NCBI GenBank assembly: GCA_028276405.1
Contig: JAPYWJ010000001.1
Location: 43,622-107,621 of the forward strand
DNA: 64,000 bases
Reading direction: 5' to 3'
DNA from: Hydrogenobacter sp.
GTDB taxonomy: Bacteria; Aquificota; Aquificia; Aquificales; Aquificaceae
Part shown: positions 24,698-33,772 of the stretch, one piece after another
Position numbering within the stretch: the stretch's first letter is position 1
Layout: every line of letters starts with the position of its first letter
Position numbers and translations under genes: made by a program
Notes under the pieces: model-generated
Databases searched by the model: none
The model's input: only the letters and a program-made list of their open reading frames with translations
What the model was told of the DNA's origin: nothing

Positions 24698-25786
24698 ATG
24701 AAGACTGCTATAGTACATGATTGGCTTGTGTCTTATGGTGGTGCTGAGTTAGTGCTTGAAGAGATATACAGGCTTTTCCCATCACCTATATACACGCTTC
24801 TTTATGATAGCTCTAAATTCTCTGAGAGTTTTTTGGGATCTGCAGAAATTTATACATCTTTTATTCAAAAGCTTCCTTTTTCAAAAAAGTTCTATCGTTA
24901 TTATCTACCTTTGTTTCCTTTAGCTGTGGAGCAGTTTGATCTTTCTGAATATGATCTAATAATATCCTCTTCCCACGCTGTAGCTAAAGGGATCTTGAGG
25001 CACTCAAGACAGGTTCACATATGCTATTGCCATACACCTATGAGGTATGCGTGGGATCTTTATCACCAGTACATGCTCCATTTGGGTATGGGAAAACTTT
25101 TAGCGAGAGTTTTTTTACACTACATAAGGCTTTGGGATTATGTAAGTACCCAAAGGGTGGACCACTTTATAGCAAACTCTCTTTTTGTTGCAAATCGTAT
25201 AAAAAAGTTGTACGGTAGAGAGGCGGAGGTTATCTATCCTCCAGTGGATACGGAGTTTTTCTTTGAGCCAAAAAGATGCGCAAGCGAAGATTACTACATA
25301 ACTGTCTCGAGGCTAGTGCCCTACAAAAAGGTAGAAATTATCATCAGTGCCTTTTCATCTTTGAAGGATAGAAAGCTGATCGTTGTAGGAGATGGTCCAG
25401 ATTATAAAAGGTTAAAAGAGCTTGCAGGAAAAAATGTGGAGTTTCTAGGGCATGTAGGCAAAGAGCAGTTAAAAGTATATCTTTCAAAGGCAAAAGCCTT
25501 TGTTTATATGGCGGAAGAAGACTTTGGTATAGCTATGGTAGAGGCTCAAGCTTGTGGTGTACCAGTCATAGCATACGGAAAAGGTGGTGCGAGCGAAGTA
25601 GTCATAGATGGGAAGACGGGCATACTATTCTGGGATCAGAGTAAAGACGCTCTTGTCCAAGCTATAAATAAATTTGAAAAGTTAGCAGATAAGTTTTCTT
25701 CAGAAGATATACAAAAAAACGCGGAAAGGTTCAGCAGGTCTACCTTCAGGACCAAATTCAAGGCTTTTGTTGAAAAGGTTTTTTAA
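24698..25786 (+). CDS. Family 4 glycosyltransferase (GT-B, mannosyltransferase-like)
   Basis: A 362 aa GT-B enzyme. The N-terminal lobe begins MKTAIVHDWLVSYGGAE, with the Gly-rich acceptor loop. The C-terminal lobe has VSRLVPYKKVEIII and GDGPDYKRLKELA. The nucleotide-sugar site motif is EDFGIAMVEAQACGVPVIAYGKGGASEVV, in which the E-x7-E pattern of GT4 enzymes is visible. It probably adds a sugar to LPS, exopolysaccharide or a glycolipid at the cytoplasmic face of the membrane. It is not in an operon, and no Shine-Dalgarno precedes the ATG. The donor and acceptor are unknown. The 49 bases between its stop and that of mqnE hold nothing recognised. Confidence 0.88.
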   Translation: MKTAIVHDWLVSYGGAELVLEEIYRLFPSPIYTLLYDSSKFSESFLGSAEIYTSFIQKLPFSKKFYRYYLPLFPLAVEQFDLSEYDLIISSSHAVAKGILRHSRQVHICYCHTPMRYAWDLYHQYMLHLGMGKLLARVFLHYIRLWDYVSTQRVDHFIANSLFVANRIKKLYGREAEVIYPPVDTEFFFEPKRCASEDYYITVSRLVPYKKVEIIISAFSSLKDRKLIVVGDGPDYKRLKELAGKNVEFLGHVGKEQLKVYLSKAKAFVYMAEEDFGIAMVEAQACGVPVIAYGKGGASEVVIDGKTGILFWDQSKDALVQAINKFEKLADKFSSEDIQKNAERFSRSTFRTKFKAFVEKVF

Positions 25787-25834
25787 CTAAACCCGCAAGA
25801 AGTCTCCATCTTCCGTAAAGTGGAGTAGTTCACA

Positions 25835-26944
25835 TTAACTGTATATGCTTATAGGTTTGTAAAAAGTATCCCTCTCAACGGGTATCTTTTGTGCATCTCT
25901 TATTAGTTTTATGAGTTTTTTCTTTGATTGTCCGTAGGGGGATTTGCTACCTGCAGAATGTACGATCTTTTCCTCTTCTATGGTACCATCTAGGTCATCA
26001 GCTCCAAAGTTTAGAGCTACCTGTGCTATTTTTTCACCTAAAGTGATCCAGTATGCCTTTATATGATCAAAGTTGTCAAGAAAGAGCCTTGATATGGCTA
26101 TTGTCTTTAGATCATCAACAGAAGATGTCCTTTTTCCACCTAACTTTGTATTCTCTGGCCAGTAAGCTAAAGGTATGAAAACTTGAAAACCTCCCGTTTC
26201 ATCCTGAAGCTCTCTGAGTTTGAGCAAATGCTCTACTCTCTCTTCGTAAGTTTCTACATGACCGTAAAGCATAGTTGCATTTGTGGGAATACCAAGTTTG
26301 TGAGCTGTTCTATGAACTTCAAGATACTCTTCTGCACTGGCTTTATAAGGTGCTATCACTTTTCTGACCCTGTCGGAAAATATTTCTGCGCCTCCACCCG
26401 GAAGCACCTCAAGCCCTGCATCCAAAAGTTCTTTAAGTATGTCCTCATAAGACCTTCCCGATATTTTTGACATGTGATGTATCTCTACTGCTGTCCATGC
26501 CTTTACAGTTATCTGAGGAAAAGCCTTCTTTATCTCCCTTACAAGCTTTATGTAATCTTCCACTTTCCAGTGATGCGGTATTCCCCCTACCATATGAATC
26601 TCTCTCCCTCCCTGTGCGTAAGTTTCTTCCACCTTTTTAAGTATCTCGTCAAGGCTCATCTCGTAAGCTCTTGGGTCAGATTTGACAACTCCAAAGGCAC
26701 AAAAACTACACTGATACACACATATGTTAGTAGGATTGATCTGCCTGTTTACTATAAAGTACGCAAACATACCGTTCTTTTTTCTGTTTACATGCTCTGC
26801 AAGAGCTCCTATAAAGGTAAGTTCATTGGAGTAAAACATGTAAACAGCATCATCAAAGGAAAGCCTTTCCCCCTTTATTACCTTTTCCCCTATATTTCTT
26901 AATCTCTTATCAGATACATGCTCCAGAAGTTCTGCTACCTGCAT
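25835..26944 (-). CDS. mqnE: Aminofutalosine synthase (radical SAM), MqnE
   Basis: Radical SAM enzyme of the futalosine route to menaquinone-type quinones: it joins a chorismate-derived enolpyruvyl benzoate to the SAM-derived radical. The cluster motif C-x3-C-x2-C is CVYQCSFC near residue 75. Family hallmarks include REIHMVGGIPHHWK, VKAWTAVEIHH and LPGGGAEIFSDRVR, and the 369 aa length fits MqnE better than MqnC. It has a Shine-Dalgarno (AAAGGAG) and starts 16 bases after bcp, suggesting one operon. Membership of the CofH/MqnC/MqnE superfamily is certain; the exact branch is likely. Confidence 0.85.
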   Translation of the reverse strand: MQVAELLEHVSDKRLRNIGEKVIKGERLSFDDAVYMFYSNELTFIGALAEHVNRKKNGMFAYFIVNRQINPTNICVYQCSFCAFGVVKSDPRAYEMSLDEILKKVEETYAQGGREIHMVGGIPHHWKVEDYIKLVREIKKAFPQITVKAWTAVEIHHMSKISGRSYEDILKELLDAGLEVLPGGGAEIFSDRVRKVIAPYKASAEEYLEVHRTAHKLGIPTNATMLYGHVETYEERVEHLLKLRELQDETGGFQVFIPLAYWPENTKLGGKRTSSVDDLKTIAISRLFLDNFDHIKAYWITLGEKIAQVALNFGADDLDGTIEEEKIVHSAGSKSPYGQSKKKLIKLIRDAQKIPVERDTFYKPISIYS

Positions 26945-26960
26945 TTTTAGCGCTCCTTTC

Positions 26961-27440
26961 TTATAAATTTAGTTCCCTTAGCTCTTTTAGCACATTTTCT
27001 ACATGTCCTTTGGCTTTTACATTGTACCAAGCTTTTACTATCTTTCCTTCTTTATCTATCAAAAAGGTGCTTCTTATGATGCCTTCCGTTTCTCTTCCGT
27101 ACATCTTCTTTTTACCGTAAGCAAAGTAGAGTTTTGCTACCTCTTTGTTTGGGTCGCTGAGCAATGTAAAGTTAAGTCCATATTTTTCTCTGAATTTTTT
27201 ATGAGAAGGCAAACTGTCAGGGCTTACACCAACAACTTTTATACCCATAGAACTCAAAACAGACATGCTATCTCTAAAATCGCACGCTTCTTGAGTGCAG
27301 CCGGGCGTGTCATCCTTTGGGTAAAAGTAAAGAACGAGAGGCTTTCCCAAAAAGTCCCTAAGGCAGAACTTACCTTCCTTTCCTTCTTTACCTATACCTT
27401 CCAAACAAAAATCTGGTGCTTTTTCTCCTTCTTTTAGCAT
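26961..27440 (-). CDS. bcp: Thioredoxin-dependent peroxiredoxin (Bcp/PrxQ)
   Basis: Reduces hydroperoxides with electrons from thioredoxin. The core begins KEGEKAPDFCLEG. The active site is FYPKDDTPGCTQEACDFRD, holding the peroxidatic cysteine and, five residues later, the resolving cysteine of PrxQ enzymes. The ATG at 27440 (159 aa) is chosen over an upstream TTG, because the extra residues would be encoded by the TATAAT box itself (minus strand, 27447-27452), 6 bases upstream. mqnE follows in the same direction. The promoter is shared back-to-back with ispH. Confidence 0.93.
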   Translation of the reverse strand: MLKEGEKAPDFCLEGIGKEGKEGKFCLRDFLGKPLVLYFYPKDDTPGCTQEACDFRDSMSVLSSMGIKVVGVSPDSLPSHKKFREKYGLNFTLLSDPNKEVAKLYFAYGKKKMYGRETEGIIRSTFLIDKEGKIVKAWYNVKAKGHVENVLKELRELNL

Positions 27441-27475
27441 ACCCTTATTATACAATATGGGCTATATTTTTATTC
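27441..27475. promoter_or_regulatory. Divergent leaderless promoters of bcp and ispH
   Basis: Thirty-five bases separate the two start codons. The minus strand has TATAAT (27447-27452), 6 bases from the bcp ATG. The plus strand has TATATT (27463-27468), 7 bases from the ispH ATG. No Shine-Dalgarno is present on either side. Confidence 0.5.
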
Positions 27476-28345
27476 ATGGTTGAGATACGGATAGCACCAC
27501 ATGCAGGATTTTGTTTTGGAGTAAAGAGAGCTATAAACATAGCTGAAAAAGCCTCACAGCTTGCCAAAGAGGGAAAAAGGGTTTTCACTATGGGACCTCT
27601 CATACACAATCCGCAAGAGGTGGAAAGACTCAGAAAAGAAGGAGTTGAACTTCTAAAACAGGAAGAGGACTTAAAGGAAGGAGATACGGTCATCATAAGA
27701 TCACACGGCATACCACCTTACAAAGAAAGACAGCTTAAAGCTATAGGTCTGAACATAGTTGATGCTACATGCCCCTATGTAAAGGCTGTACATGAAGCTG
27801 TTGTTCAACTCTCTAAGGAGGGATATTTTGTAGTTCTTGTAGGAGAGAGAAATCATCCTGAGGTAATAGGTACCTTAGGCTACCTTCAGGAAGCAGGAGG
27901 AGAAGGTACTGTCGTTGAGAGTAAAGAGGACTTATTTTCCCTTTTGGGTAAGGATAAGGTGGGTATAGTAGCACAAACAACCCAAGACGAGCAGTTTTTT
28001 AAGGAAGTGGTAGGTGAGATAGCTCTTTGGGCAAAGGAAGTAAAAATAATAAACACCATATGCAACGCCACTTCGGAAAGACAAGAAGATGTTTATGAGC
28101 TTGCGCCTCAGGTTGATGTGATGATCATAATAGGGGGTAAAAACAGCGGGAATACAAGGAGATTATACCAGATATCTAAAAGCCTAAATCCAAACACATA
28201 TCATATAGAAACCTCTGACGAAATAAGAGATGAGTGGTTCATAGATGTTAAAAAGGTTGGTATAACTGCGGGAGCTTCCACTCCAGATTGGGTAATAAAG
28301 GATGTAGTAAATAAAATACAGAGTTTGTGTTCTGTGAAAGTTTGA
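27476..28345 (+). CDS. ispH: 4-hydroxy-3-methylbut-2-enyl diphosphate reductase IspH/LytB
   Basis: Last step of the MEP isoprenoid pathway: [4Fe-4S]-dependent reduction of HMBPP to IPP and DMAPP. The N-terminus VEIRIAPHAGFCFGVKRAI contains the first cluster cysteine. VDATCPYVKAVH holds the second and INTICNATSERQ the third. The substrate-binding RSHGIPP and AGASTPDW motifs are present. The ATG at 27476 (289 aa) is chosen because the longer reading frame adds a non-conserved hydrophobic extension that would cross the promoter. IPP feeds undecaprenyl diphosphate synthase at 29047. Confidence 0.95.
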   Translation: MVEIRIAPHAGFCFGVKRAINIAEKASQLAKEGKRVFTMGPLIHNPQEVERLRKEGVELLKQEEDLKEGDTVIIRSHGIPPYKERQLKAIGLNIVDATCPYVKAVHEAVVQLSKEGYFVVLVGERNHPEVIGTLGYLQEAGGEGTVVESKEDLFSLLGKDKVGIVAQTTQDEQFFKEVVGEIALWAKEVKIINTICNATSERQEDVYELAPQVDVMIIIGGKNSGNTRRLYQISKSLNPNTYHIETSDEIRDEWFIDVKKVGITAGASTPDWVIKDVVNKIQSLCSVKV

Positions 28346-28369
28346 AAAGAGAGGTTATAATTTTAGTTT

Positions 28370-29050
28370 ATGAAAAGGATAACTCTTGCTTTTCTTTTGG
28401 GAATTGTTGCTTGCGGTCCCATCACAAAGGAAGAGTTGGACCAGAAGTTTACAAGGGTGGATGAACGACTAAATAAGCTTGAGGAGAGACAAAGAAGGCT
28501 TGAGGAGCAGAGTATAAAAACGGAAACCAGGGTAGATAACCTTGCGGAGAGTCTTACAAAGCTTAGGCTTGAAGTAGAAAGATTAAAAACGGGTAAAGAC
28601 GGCACGGTTTCTATGAGACTTCCAGAAGAAAATAAAAGAACTTTCCAGACACAGCAAAAGCCTGCAGAAAATTACCAAGCGGAGTATGACGAAGCCATGA
28701 ACCTATATAACCAAAAACAGCTTAGCCTTGCAAAGGAAAAGTTTATAGAATTCATAAGGAAAAATCCCAAAACACCCCTTACGGACAACGCTTACTTTTG
28801 GCTTGGAACCATCTTTAGAGACCTTGGAGAAATGGATAAAGCACAAGCTGTTTGGCTTACCTTAATAGAAAAGTGCAAAAGAGGTGAATTGCCAGACTGT
28901 AACAAAGCCCCATCTGCTTACATTCAACTTGCTAAACTTTACGAGCTTAGAGGTGATCGGCAAAAGGCCGATGAGCTTTATGAGAATGTAATAAAGGACT
29001 ATCCTCTTTCGGAAGAGGCAGAGATCGCTAAGAGAAAACTTGGAAAATGA
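28370..29050 (+). CDS. Lipoprotein with coiled coil and TPR region (CpoB/YbgF-like)
   Basis: A 226 aa exported protein. The signal peptide MKRITLAFLLGIVAC has a lipobox-like end (IVAC-G), so it is probably lipid-anchored. A coiled coil follows (about 22-75, with repeated RLEEQ/RVDNLAESL heptads), then a linker and a YbgF-type TPR region. That region contains YDEAMNLYNQKQLSLAKEKFIEFIRKNPKTPL, in pieces, and a NAYFWLGTIFRDLGEMDKA segment. CpoB/YbgF coordinates peptidoglycan synthesis with outer-membrane constriction through Tol-Pal; no tol genes are visible here. TATAAT (28356-28361) is 8 bases before the ATG. It overlaps uppS by 4 bases. Confidence 0.8.
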   Translation: MKRITLAFLLGIVACGPITKEELDQKFTRVDERLNKLEERQRRLEEQSIKTETRVDNLAESLTKLRLEVERLKTGKDGTVSMRLPEENKRTFQTQQKPAENYQAEYDEAMNLYNQKQLSLAKEKFIEFIRKNPKTPLTDNAYFWLGTIFRDLGEMDKAQAVWLTLIEKCKRGELPDCNKAPSAYIQLAKLYELRGDRQKADELYENVIKDYPLSEEAEIAKRKLGK

Positions 29051-29745
29051 CATATCTGAAAGTACCTTTACATCTTGCGGTTATAATGGATGGGAACGGA
29101 AGATGGGCAAAAGAGAGGGGGTTTTCAAGGATAAGAGGGCATTACGAGGGGGTAAAAAGGGCCGAGGAGCTGGTAGATGCTTGTTTACAATTTAGTGTAA
29201 AGTACTTAACCTTATTTACTTTCTCAACGGAAAACTGGAAAAGACCTAAAGAAGAAATAAGGGCACTTTTTGAACTTTTTGAGTCCTATTTTAAAAAGAG
29301 AAAAGGACATCTTATAAAAAAAGGTGTTAGACTTAAGTTTATAGGAAGGAGAGATAGGTTGCCTAAAAGACTTACAGAGCTTATGGAAGAGCTGGAAGAG
29401 GACAGCAAAGAGTGTAGTGAGCTAACTACATGTATAGCTATTGATTACGGAGGTAGGGATGACATTCTAAGGGCTGTAAATAGAGCCATAAATGTTGGGT
29501 TTAAATGTGTTGATGAGATTACTTTTTCAAATTTACTTGACCTGGGTGATATACCTGACCCAGACTTTCTTATAAGGACGGGCGGAGAAAAGAGAATATC
29601 CAACTTCCTTCTATGGAACTTAGCTTACACGGAGCTTTACTTTACAGAAACTTACTGGCCTGACTTTGACAAAGCAGAGCTTTTAAAAGCCTTAGAAGAC
29701 TACTCAAGGCGGGTAAGGAAGTTTGGAGCGGTTCTACAAGAGTAG
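29047..29745 (+). CDS. uppS: Isoprenyl (undecaprenyl) diphosphate synthase
   Basis: Cis-prenyltransferase that extends farnesyl diphosphate with IPP to make the lipid carrier for cell-wall and surface-polysaccharide synthesis. MDGNGRWAKERG carries the catalytic Asp and diphosphate loop, and FSTENWKRP is the second motif. The C-terminal IPDPDFLIRTGGEKRISNF contains the IPP-binding arginines. At 232 aa it has the usual length. It overlaps the lipoprotein gene by 4 bases and cdsA by 23. Confidence 0.95.
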   Translation: MTYLKVPLHLAVIMDGNGRWAKERGFSRIRGHYEGVKRAEELVDACLQFSVKYLTLFTFSTENWKRPKEEIRALFELFESYFKKRKGHLIKKGVRLKFIGRRDRLPKRLTELMEELEEDSKECSELTTCIAIDYGGRDDILRAVNRAINVGFKCVDEITFSNLLDLGDIPDPDFLIRTGGEKRISNFLLWNLAYTELYFTETYWPDFDKAELLKALEDYSRRVRKFGAVLQE

Positions 29746-30439
29746 GGAAGTTGTAGGACTTATCGTAGGTCTCGTTTCTCTGGGAGCGGTCTTTTCACCA
29801 TATTATATTTTTCTGCTTGCACTAGCTTTCCTATCCTTTGCAATAGCAAGAGAAGTATCAAAAGCTCTTATGGTTGAATTTAGCCCATTACTTGCAGTAC
29901 TTGTGTTTTTATTTGCCTGTCTACATACTAGCATTGGTATAGTTCTTTCTGCATTTTTCTCTTTGGTGATAGGCTACAGAAGTTGGAATATAGAGGATTT
30001 TTTAAAGAGCTTTTTTGTCCTAATGTATGCAGGTATCTTACCTTCTTACATTTATAGTATCAAGATGATGGACAACTACCAACTTTTAAAACTTTTGTTG
30101 TTAGTGTGGTTTGTGGATGTGATTTCCTACTATACGGGGAAAAATTTTGGCAGACACGCTTTCTTTCCTAAGCTTTCGCCAAAGAAAACTTGGGAGGGAT
30201 TTTTGGGTGGCCTTGTTGGAGGTATGACCTTTTTCTATTTTATTTCAGACATACCCATGATTTATGGCTTTTTGTTGATCCTATGCGCAGTAACTGGTGA
30301 TCTTTTCAAAAGCTTTGTAAAGAGACAGATGGGCATAAAGGACTTTTCTGGAGTTCTTGGAGAACATGGTGGTTTTACAGACAGGTTTGACTCTTTACTC
30401 TTTACTGCTCCTGTTTACTTTGCTCTTTTGAGTTTGTAA
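29723..30439 (+). CDS. cdsA: Phosphatidate cytidylyltransferase CdsA
   Basis: Multi-pass membrane enzyme making CDP-diacylglycerol from phosphatidic acid and CTP. The family signature lies near the C-terminus (SPKKTWEGFLGGLVGG, then GDLFKSFVKRQMGIKDFS and GEHGGFTDRFDSL). The start is a TTG inside uppS, preceded by AAGGAAG. At 238 aa it is a short version with about six or seven helices. uppS-cdsA adjacency is very common. It is convergent with groEL, separated by a GC-rich hairpin. Confidence 0.93.
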   Translation: MERFYKSREVVGLIVGLVSLGAVFSPYYIFLLALAFLSFAIAREVSKALMVEFSPLLAVLVFLFACLHTSIGIVLSAFFSLVIGYRSWNIEDFLKSFFVLMYAGILPSYIYSIKMMDNYQLLKLLLLVWFVDVISYYTGKNFGRHAFFPKLSPKKTWEGFLGGLVGGMTFFYFISDIPMIYGFLLILCAVTGDLFKSFVKRQMGIKDFSGVLGEHGGFTDRFDSLLFTAPVYFALLSL

Positions 30440-30440
30440 T

Positions 30441-30457
30441 GCCCCCGGGAAGGGGGC
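30441..30457. terminator. GC-rich hairpin between convergent cdsA and groEL
   Basis: GCCCCC (30441-30446) pairs with GGGGGC (30452-30457) around a 5-base loop, 1 base after the cdsA stop and 7 bases beyond the groEL stop. No T-run follows on either strand. It may act as a bidirectional 3'-end stabiliser or weak terminator. Confidence 0.55.
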
Positions 30458-30464
30458 AGGGAAA

Positions 30465-32102
30465 TCAATCAAGCTCTGGCATTTCAGGTGCTGGTGTTTT
30501 TTCCTTCTTCTCTTCTGGTATCTCCGCTACCAAGGCTTCCGCGGTTAACATGGTACCTGCAACAGATGCTGCGTTTTGTATAGCTACTCTTACTACCTTT
30601 GTGGGGTCTATTATACCAGTTTCAACCATATCTTTGTATTCTCCAGATGCTGCATCAAAGCCCCAGTTTTTACCTTTTTCTTTTCCAAGCTGGAGAACTT
30701 TCTCAAGTACCACATAACCTTCAAATCCTGCGTTGCTAGCTATTTGTCTAACGGGTGTTCTGCAGGCTTTCTTTATAATGTCTATACCCAGCTGTTGGTC
30801 TGGATTATCTACCTTAAGATCATCCAAGGCTTCGGAAGCCCTTACTAGCGCTACACCACCACCGGGGACTATACCTTCCTCCACTGCTGCCTTGGTAGCG
30901 TGTACCGCGTCCTCAACCCTTGCTTTTTTCTCTTTTAGCTCAGCCTCTGTAGCGGCACCTACTCTTATTATAGCGACTCCACCGGAAAGCTTCGCAAGTC
31001 TTTCTTGAAGTTTCTCTCTGTCATAATCTGAAGTGGTTTCAAGTATTTGTTTTTTGATCTGTTCTATCCTTGCCTGTATGGCTTCCTTAGAACCTTTACC
31101 GCCTACTATGGTGGTGTTGTCTTTATCTACTATCACTTTATCCGCTCTTCCAAGCATGTCAAGGGTCACGCTTTCTAGCTTTATGCCAAGCTCTTCAGTT
31201 ATAGCTGTACCACCTGTAAGAATGGCTATATCTTGCAGGTAATCCTTCCTTCTTTGACCAAAGCCAGGAGCCTTTACCGCACAAGCCCTTATAACACCTT
31301 TTATGTGGTTTACAACTAATGTTGCCAGGGCTTCTGCTTCAACATCTTCCGCTATGACAAGTAAAGGTTTGCCTGCTCTTACTACATTCTCAAGTATAGG
31401 AAGTAAGTCCTTTACATTGGATATCTTCTTTTCGTATATGAGTATAAATGGGTCTTCAAGTACAGCTTCCATCTTGTCGGGGTTTGTTACAAAGTAAGGG
31501 GAGAGGTATCCTCTATCAAACTGCATGCCTTGAACCGTTTCGAGGGTGGTTTCTGCAGACTTGGACTCTTCAACAGTAATAACTCCATCCTTTCCTACAG
31601 CTTCCATGGCATCTGCTATGATTTTGCCTATGTTTGTATCATTATTAGCAGATATGGTTGCCACTTGTTCTATTTCTTTCCTGCCAGATACGGGGATGGA
31701 AAGTTTCTTTATTTGATCTACAACCACTTCAACAGCCCTGTCTATTCCTCTTTTGAGGTCCATGGGATTTGCACCTGACGCTATAGCTCTGAGACCTTCG
31801 TTGAATATGGCTTGAGCAAGAACAGTTGCGGTGGTAGTTCCATCACCCGCCACATCAGAGGTCTTAGAAGCAACCTCTTTTACCAGCTGAGCACCCATAT
31901 TCTCATAGGGATCCTTGAGTTCTATCTCTTTGGCTACGGTAACGCCGTCTTTGGTGACAACGGGAGTGCCCCACTTTTTCTCTATAATCACCTCTCTACC
32001 CCTAGGACCCAAGGTGACCTTAACAGCGTTGGCAAGCTTATCAACGCCAGATTTGAGCCTTGCTCTTGCTTCTTCTCCATAAATAACCTTCTTTGCTGCC
32101 AT
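30465..32102 (-). CDS. groEL: 60 kDa chaperonin GroEL
   Basis: Cage-forming ATP-dependent folding chaperone (545 aa). Motifs include the ATP-site [17 protein letters not shown] and [11 protein letters not shown], plus [15 protein letters not shown] near residue 405. The start MAAKKVIYG at 32102 follows a strong GGAGGTGG; an upstream in-frame extension would read through this Shine-Dalgarno. The C-terminus ends in PAPEMPELD rather than the usual GGM repeats, so the disordered Gly-Met tail is missing. It is co-transcribed with groES, 25 bases upstream. Confidence 0.97.
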   Translation of the reverse strand: MAAKKVIYGEEARARLKSGVDKLANAVKVTLGPRGREVIIEKKWGTPVVTKDGVTVAKEIELKDPYENMGAQLVKEVASKTSDVAGDGTTTATVLAQAIFNEGLRAIASGANPMDLKRGIDRAVEVVVDQIKKLSIPVSGRKEIEQVATISANNDTNIGKIIADAMEAVGKDGVITVEESKSAETTLETVQGMQFDRGYLSPYFVTNPDKMEAVLEDPFILIYEKKISNVKDLLPILENVVRAGKPLLVIAEDVEAEALATLVVNHIKGVIRACAVKAPGFGQRRKDYLQDIAILTGGTAITEELGIKLESVTLDMLGRADKVIVDKDNTTIVGGKGSKEAIQARIEQIKKQILETTSDYDREKLQERLAKLSGGVAIIRVGAATEAELKEKKARVEDAVHATKAAVEEGIVPGGGVALVRASEALDDLKVDNPDQQLGIDIIKKACRTPVRQIASNAGFEGYVVLEKVLQLGKEKGKNWGFDAASGEYKDMVETGIIDPTKVVRVAIQNAASVAGTMLTAEALVAEIPEEKKEKTPAPEMPELD

Positions 32103-32127
32103 CTTTCCACCTCCTTTTAAAAGTTTT

Positions 32128-32421
32128 TTACTCAATTATCGCAAGAATTTCATCTTCAGACATTATTAGGTACTTTTCTCCATCAAGTTCTACTTCCGTA
32201 CCAGCATACTTGTTGAAAATTACCTTATCACCCTTCTTTACTTTTGGAGAGACCACCTGACCGTTGCTTAAAAGCTTACCATCGCCTACGGCAATAACCT
32301 CTCCTATCTGAGGTTTTTCTTTTGCAGTATCTGGTATGATGATGCCTGAAGGCGTTTTCTGCTCTTGCTCTTCCATCCTTTTGACAACTATCTTATCGTA
32401 CAGTGGTCTCAACTTTGCCAT
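32128..32421 (-). CDS. groES: 10 kDa co-chaperonin GroES
   Basis: Lid of the GroEL cage (97 aa). The sequence begins [15 protein letters not shown] and contains the mobile loop [20 protein letters not shown] (GroEL contact GIIIP). [11 protein letters not shown] forms the roof, and the family end EDEILAIIE is present. An AGGAGGT Shine-Dalgarno precedes the ATG, and a consensus promoter lies just upstream (32453-32481). It is the first gene of groES-groEL. Confidence 0.97.
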   Translation of the reverse strand: MAKLRPLYDKIVVKRMEEQEQKTPSGIIIPDTAKEKPQIGEVIAVGDGKLLSNGQVVSPKVKKGDKVIFNKYAGTEVELDGEKYLIMSEDEILAIIE

Positions 32422-32452
32422 GTCCTTACCTCCTTAGTTTTTTTCTAAAAAT

Positions 32453-32481
32453 ATTATATTAACACTACCTTCCTTTGTCAA
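32453..32481 (-). promoter_or_regulatory. groES-groEL promoter (consensus TTGACA-17-TATAAT)
   Basis: On the minus strand TTGACA (32476-32481) is exactly 17 bases from TATAAT (32453-32458), a perfect primary-sigma-factor promoter. It predicts a roughly 25-base leader with AGGAGGT. No CIRCE inverted repeat (TTAGCACTC/GAGTGCTAA) was seen. The first bases after TTGACA (AAAG) are shared with the dnaK promoter. Confidence 0.85.
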
Positions 32482-32546
32482 GGGGTATGTGTCAAAATTT
32501 CTTAGTGTGATCTGCTAAACTTTATTGACTTTCTTAATATTAGAGT

Positions 32547-32759
32547 TCAGGAAAGTCTCTTTAGATCCTTGTAGGTGTTCCAGAAACCCGAGATGATGCC
32601 TACAAAGAAGAAAAAAAGAAGACCTAAGGGGAAACTCTCGATTTTAAAAACGCCCTCCATAAGCCATTTATCAAAGGCATACCCTACTGCAAGACCTGCC
32701 AGTATGCCACCGAGAATGTTAAAACCTGCTGTTAAAGCTAAAAAGTCTTTACCCTTCAT
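32547..32759 (-). CDS. AtpZ/AtpI-like small membrane protein
   Basis: A 70 aa protein with two transmembrane helices (about residues 7-28 and 42-62) and a GGILAGLAVGYAFDKWL segment typical of AtpZ/AtpI proteins, which assist assembly of the ATP synthase c-ring. It is normally next to atp genes; here it closes a hisD-led operon, overlapping the preceding gene by 4 bases. Function is inferred from pattern only. Confidence 0.65.
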   Translation of the reverse strand: MKGKDFLALTAGFNILGGILAGLAVGYAFDKWLMEGVFKIESFPLGLLFFFFVGIISGFWNTYKDLKRLS

Positions 32760-33208
32760 ATGCCAAAAAGCCTTTTGATGCGTTTTATAAGGCTGGAGCG
32801 TCTTCTTACCTCATAACCTAGTTTTTCCACCATATCTCCTATTTTACTGGTCACAAGAGAGAGGGTTTCTTTGTCCTTTACTCTTTCGTCATAAAGTAAT
32901 TCCTTTAGGAGTTGGCTTGTACCTTCTAAAGCTTTTACAGCCCTTTCTAATTGTTCTTCCTGCTGAAGGTCTATGCCATTGATTGCGTTCTCAAGAGCTC
33001 TTCCCAAGGCTTCAACCGCACTGTTTAGACTTTTGCTACCCGTCTCATAATCACCACTAAACTGGCTTAAGATCTGTAGCAATTTAGATTTGAGCATAAA
33101 TACATACTGAGAGAGTTCTGTGTTAAAGGGCTCTTTTTTGTCTATATCCTTGAAAAAGCCCTCTACTATCATTGTTATGCTGTCTTCTATGCTGTAAACT
33201 TTATCCAT
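32756..33208 (-). CDS. Uncharacterised helical protein, 150 aa
   Basis: I do not recognise a family. The sequence is predicted largely alpha-helical, without signal peptide or membrane segments. It is rich in Leu, Glu and Lys, with a QQEEQLERAVKALEGTSQLL-type heptad region around residues 80-110 and a basic C-terminus (RRRSSLIKRIKRLFG). It is co-directional with the lipoprotein gene (3 bases before it) and the AtpZ-like gene (4-base overlap). The amphipathic basic tail could touch membrane or nucleic acid; that is a guess. Confidence 0.6.
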   Translation of the reverse strand: MDKVYSIEDSITMIVEGFFKDIDKKEPFNTELSQYVFMLKSKLLQILSQFSGDYETGSKSLNSAVEALGRALENAINGIDLQQEEQLERAVKALEGTSQLLKELLYDERVKDKETLSLVTSKIGDMVEKLGYEVRRRSSLIKRIKRLFGI

Positions 33209-33211
33209 CTT

Positions 33212-33772
33212 TTACCTCCCAAAATCTATTTGGTCTACACTTAGGTTAAAGCTGATATCTCCTACGCTTACCTTGACATTTCTGTAATAACCTTCTTTGT
33301 TTCTCTCGGGATACTCGAGGACTATGAGTCTATCCCTCTTTTTATCAATGAGCTCTACCCTTTTTAGCTGTCCGTTGCTAAAAATGTACTTTCTTTTGTA
33401 CATACCGTCATCCCTCTCAAAAGCCAAAGAGCCCAAAGAACAAGACACTTTTTCGTCACCTGTCAAAACTGTGCCGAATATGAGAGCGTCAGGAGTTAAA
33501 GGAAGGTCAAGACATGTGGCACCCACACAAAGGTTGGTATCTTTAAAAAGCACCGTTCCTGTCTGTGGACTTCTGAGGGTATATTCGTTTTGAGCTTTCT
33601 CAATATAGATGGGTACTTTTAGTATGCTGTATCTTAGGGACACAAAAGCCTTGTAGCTTTTTGGTGCAGCATCTTCCGAATATAACTGCCTTACTTCTTT
33701 TTCTCCTGGGCAGACGAGAGGCGCGCACGAATATGCCAACCACAGTGTGCATAAAAGAAGTACCCTTTTCAT
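33212..33772 (-). CDS. Putative lipoprotein, 186 aa
   Basis: The N-terminus MKRVLLLCTLWLAYSC is a lipoprotein signal with the acyl-acceptor cysteine around residue 16, followed by further cysteines. The rest alternates short beta-type strands (LRYSILKVPIYIEKA, VLFKDTNLCVGATCLDLPL, RLIVLEYPERN), resembling outer-membrane lipoproteins of the LolB/LptE size class, but no family is recognised. It overlaps hisD by 4 bases and is followed after 3 bases by a helical protein gene. Confidence 0.6.
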   Translation of the reverse strand: MKRVLLLCTLWLAYSCAPLVCPGEKEVRQLYSEDAAPKSYKAFVSLRYSILKVPIYIEKAQNEYTLRSPQTGTVLFKDTNLCVGATCLDLPLTPDALIFGTVLTGDEKVSCSLGSLAFERDDGMYKRKYIFSNGQLKRVELIDKKRDRLIVLEYPERNKEGYYRNVKVSVGDISFNLSVDQIDFGR

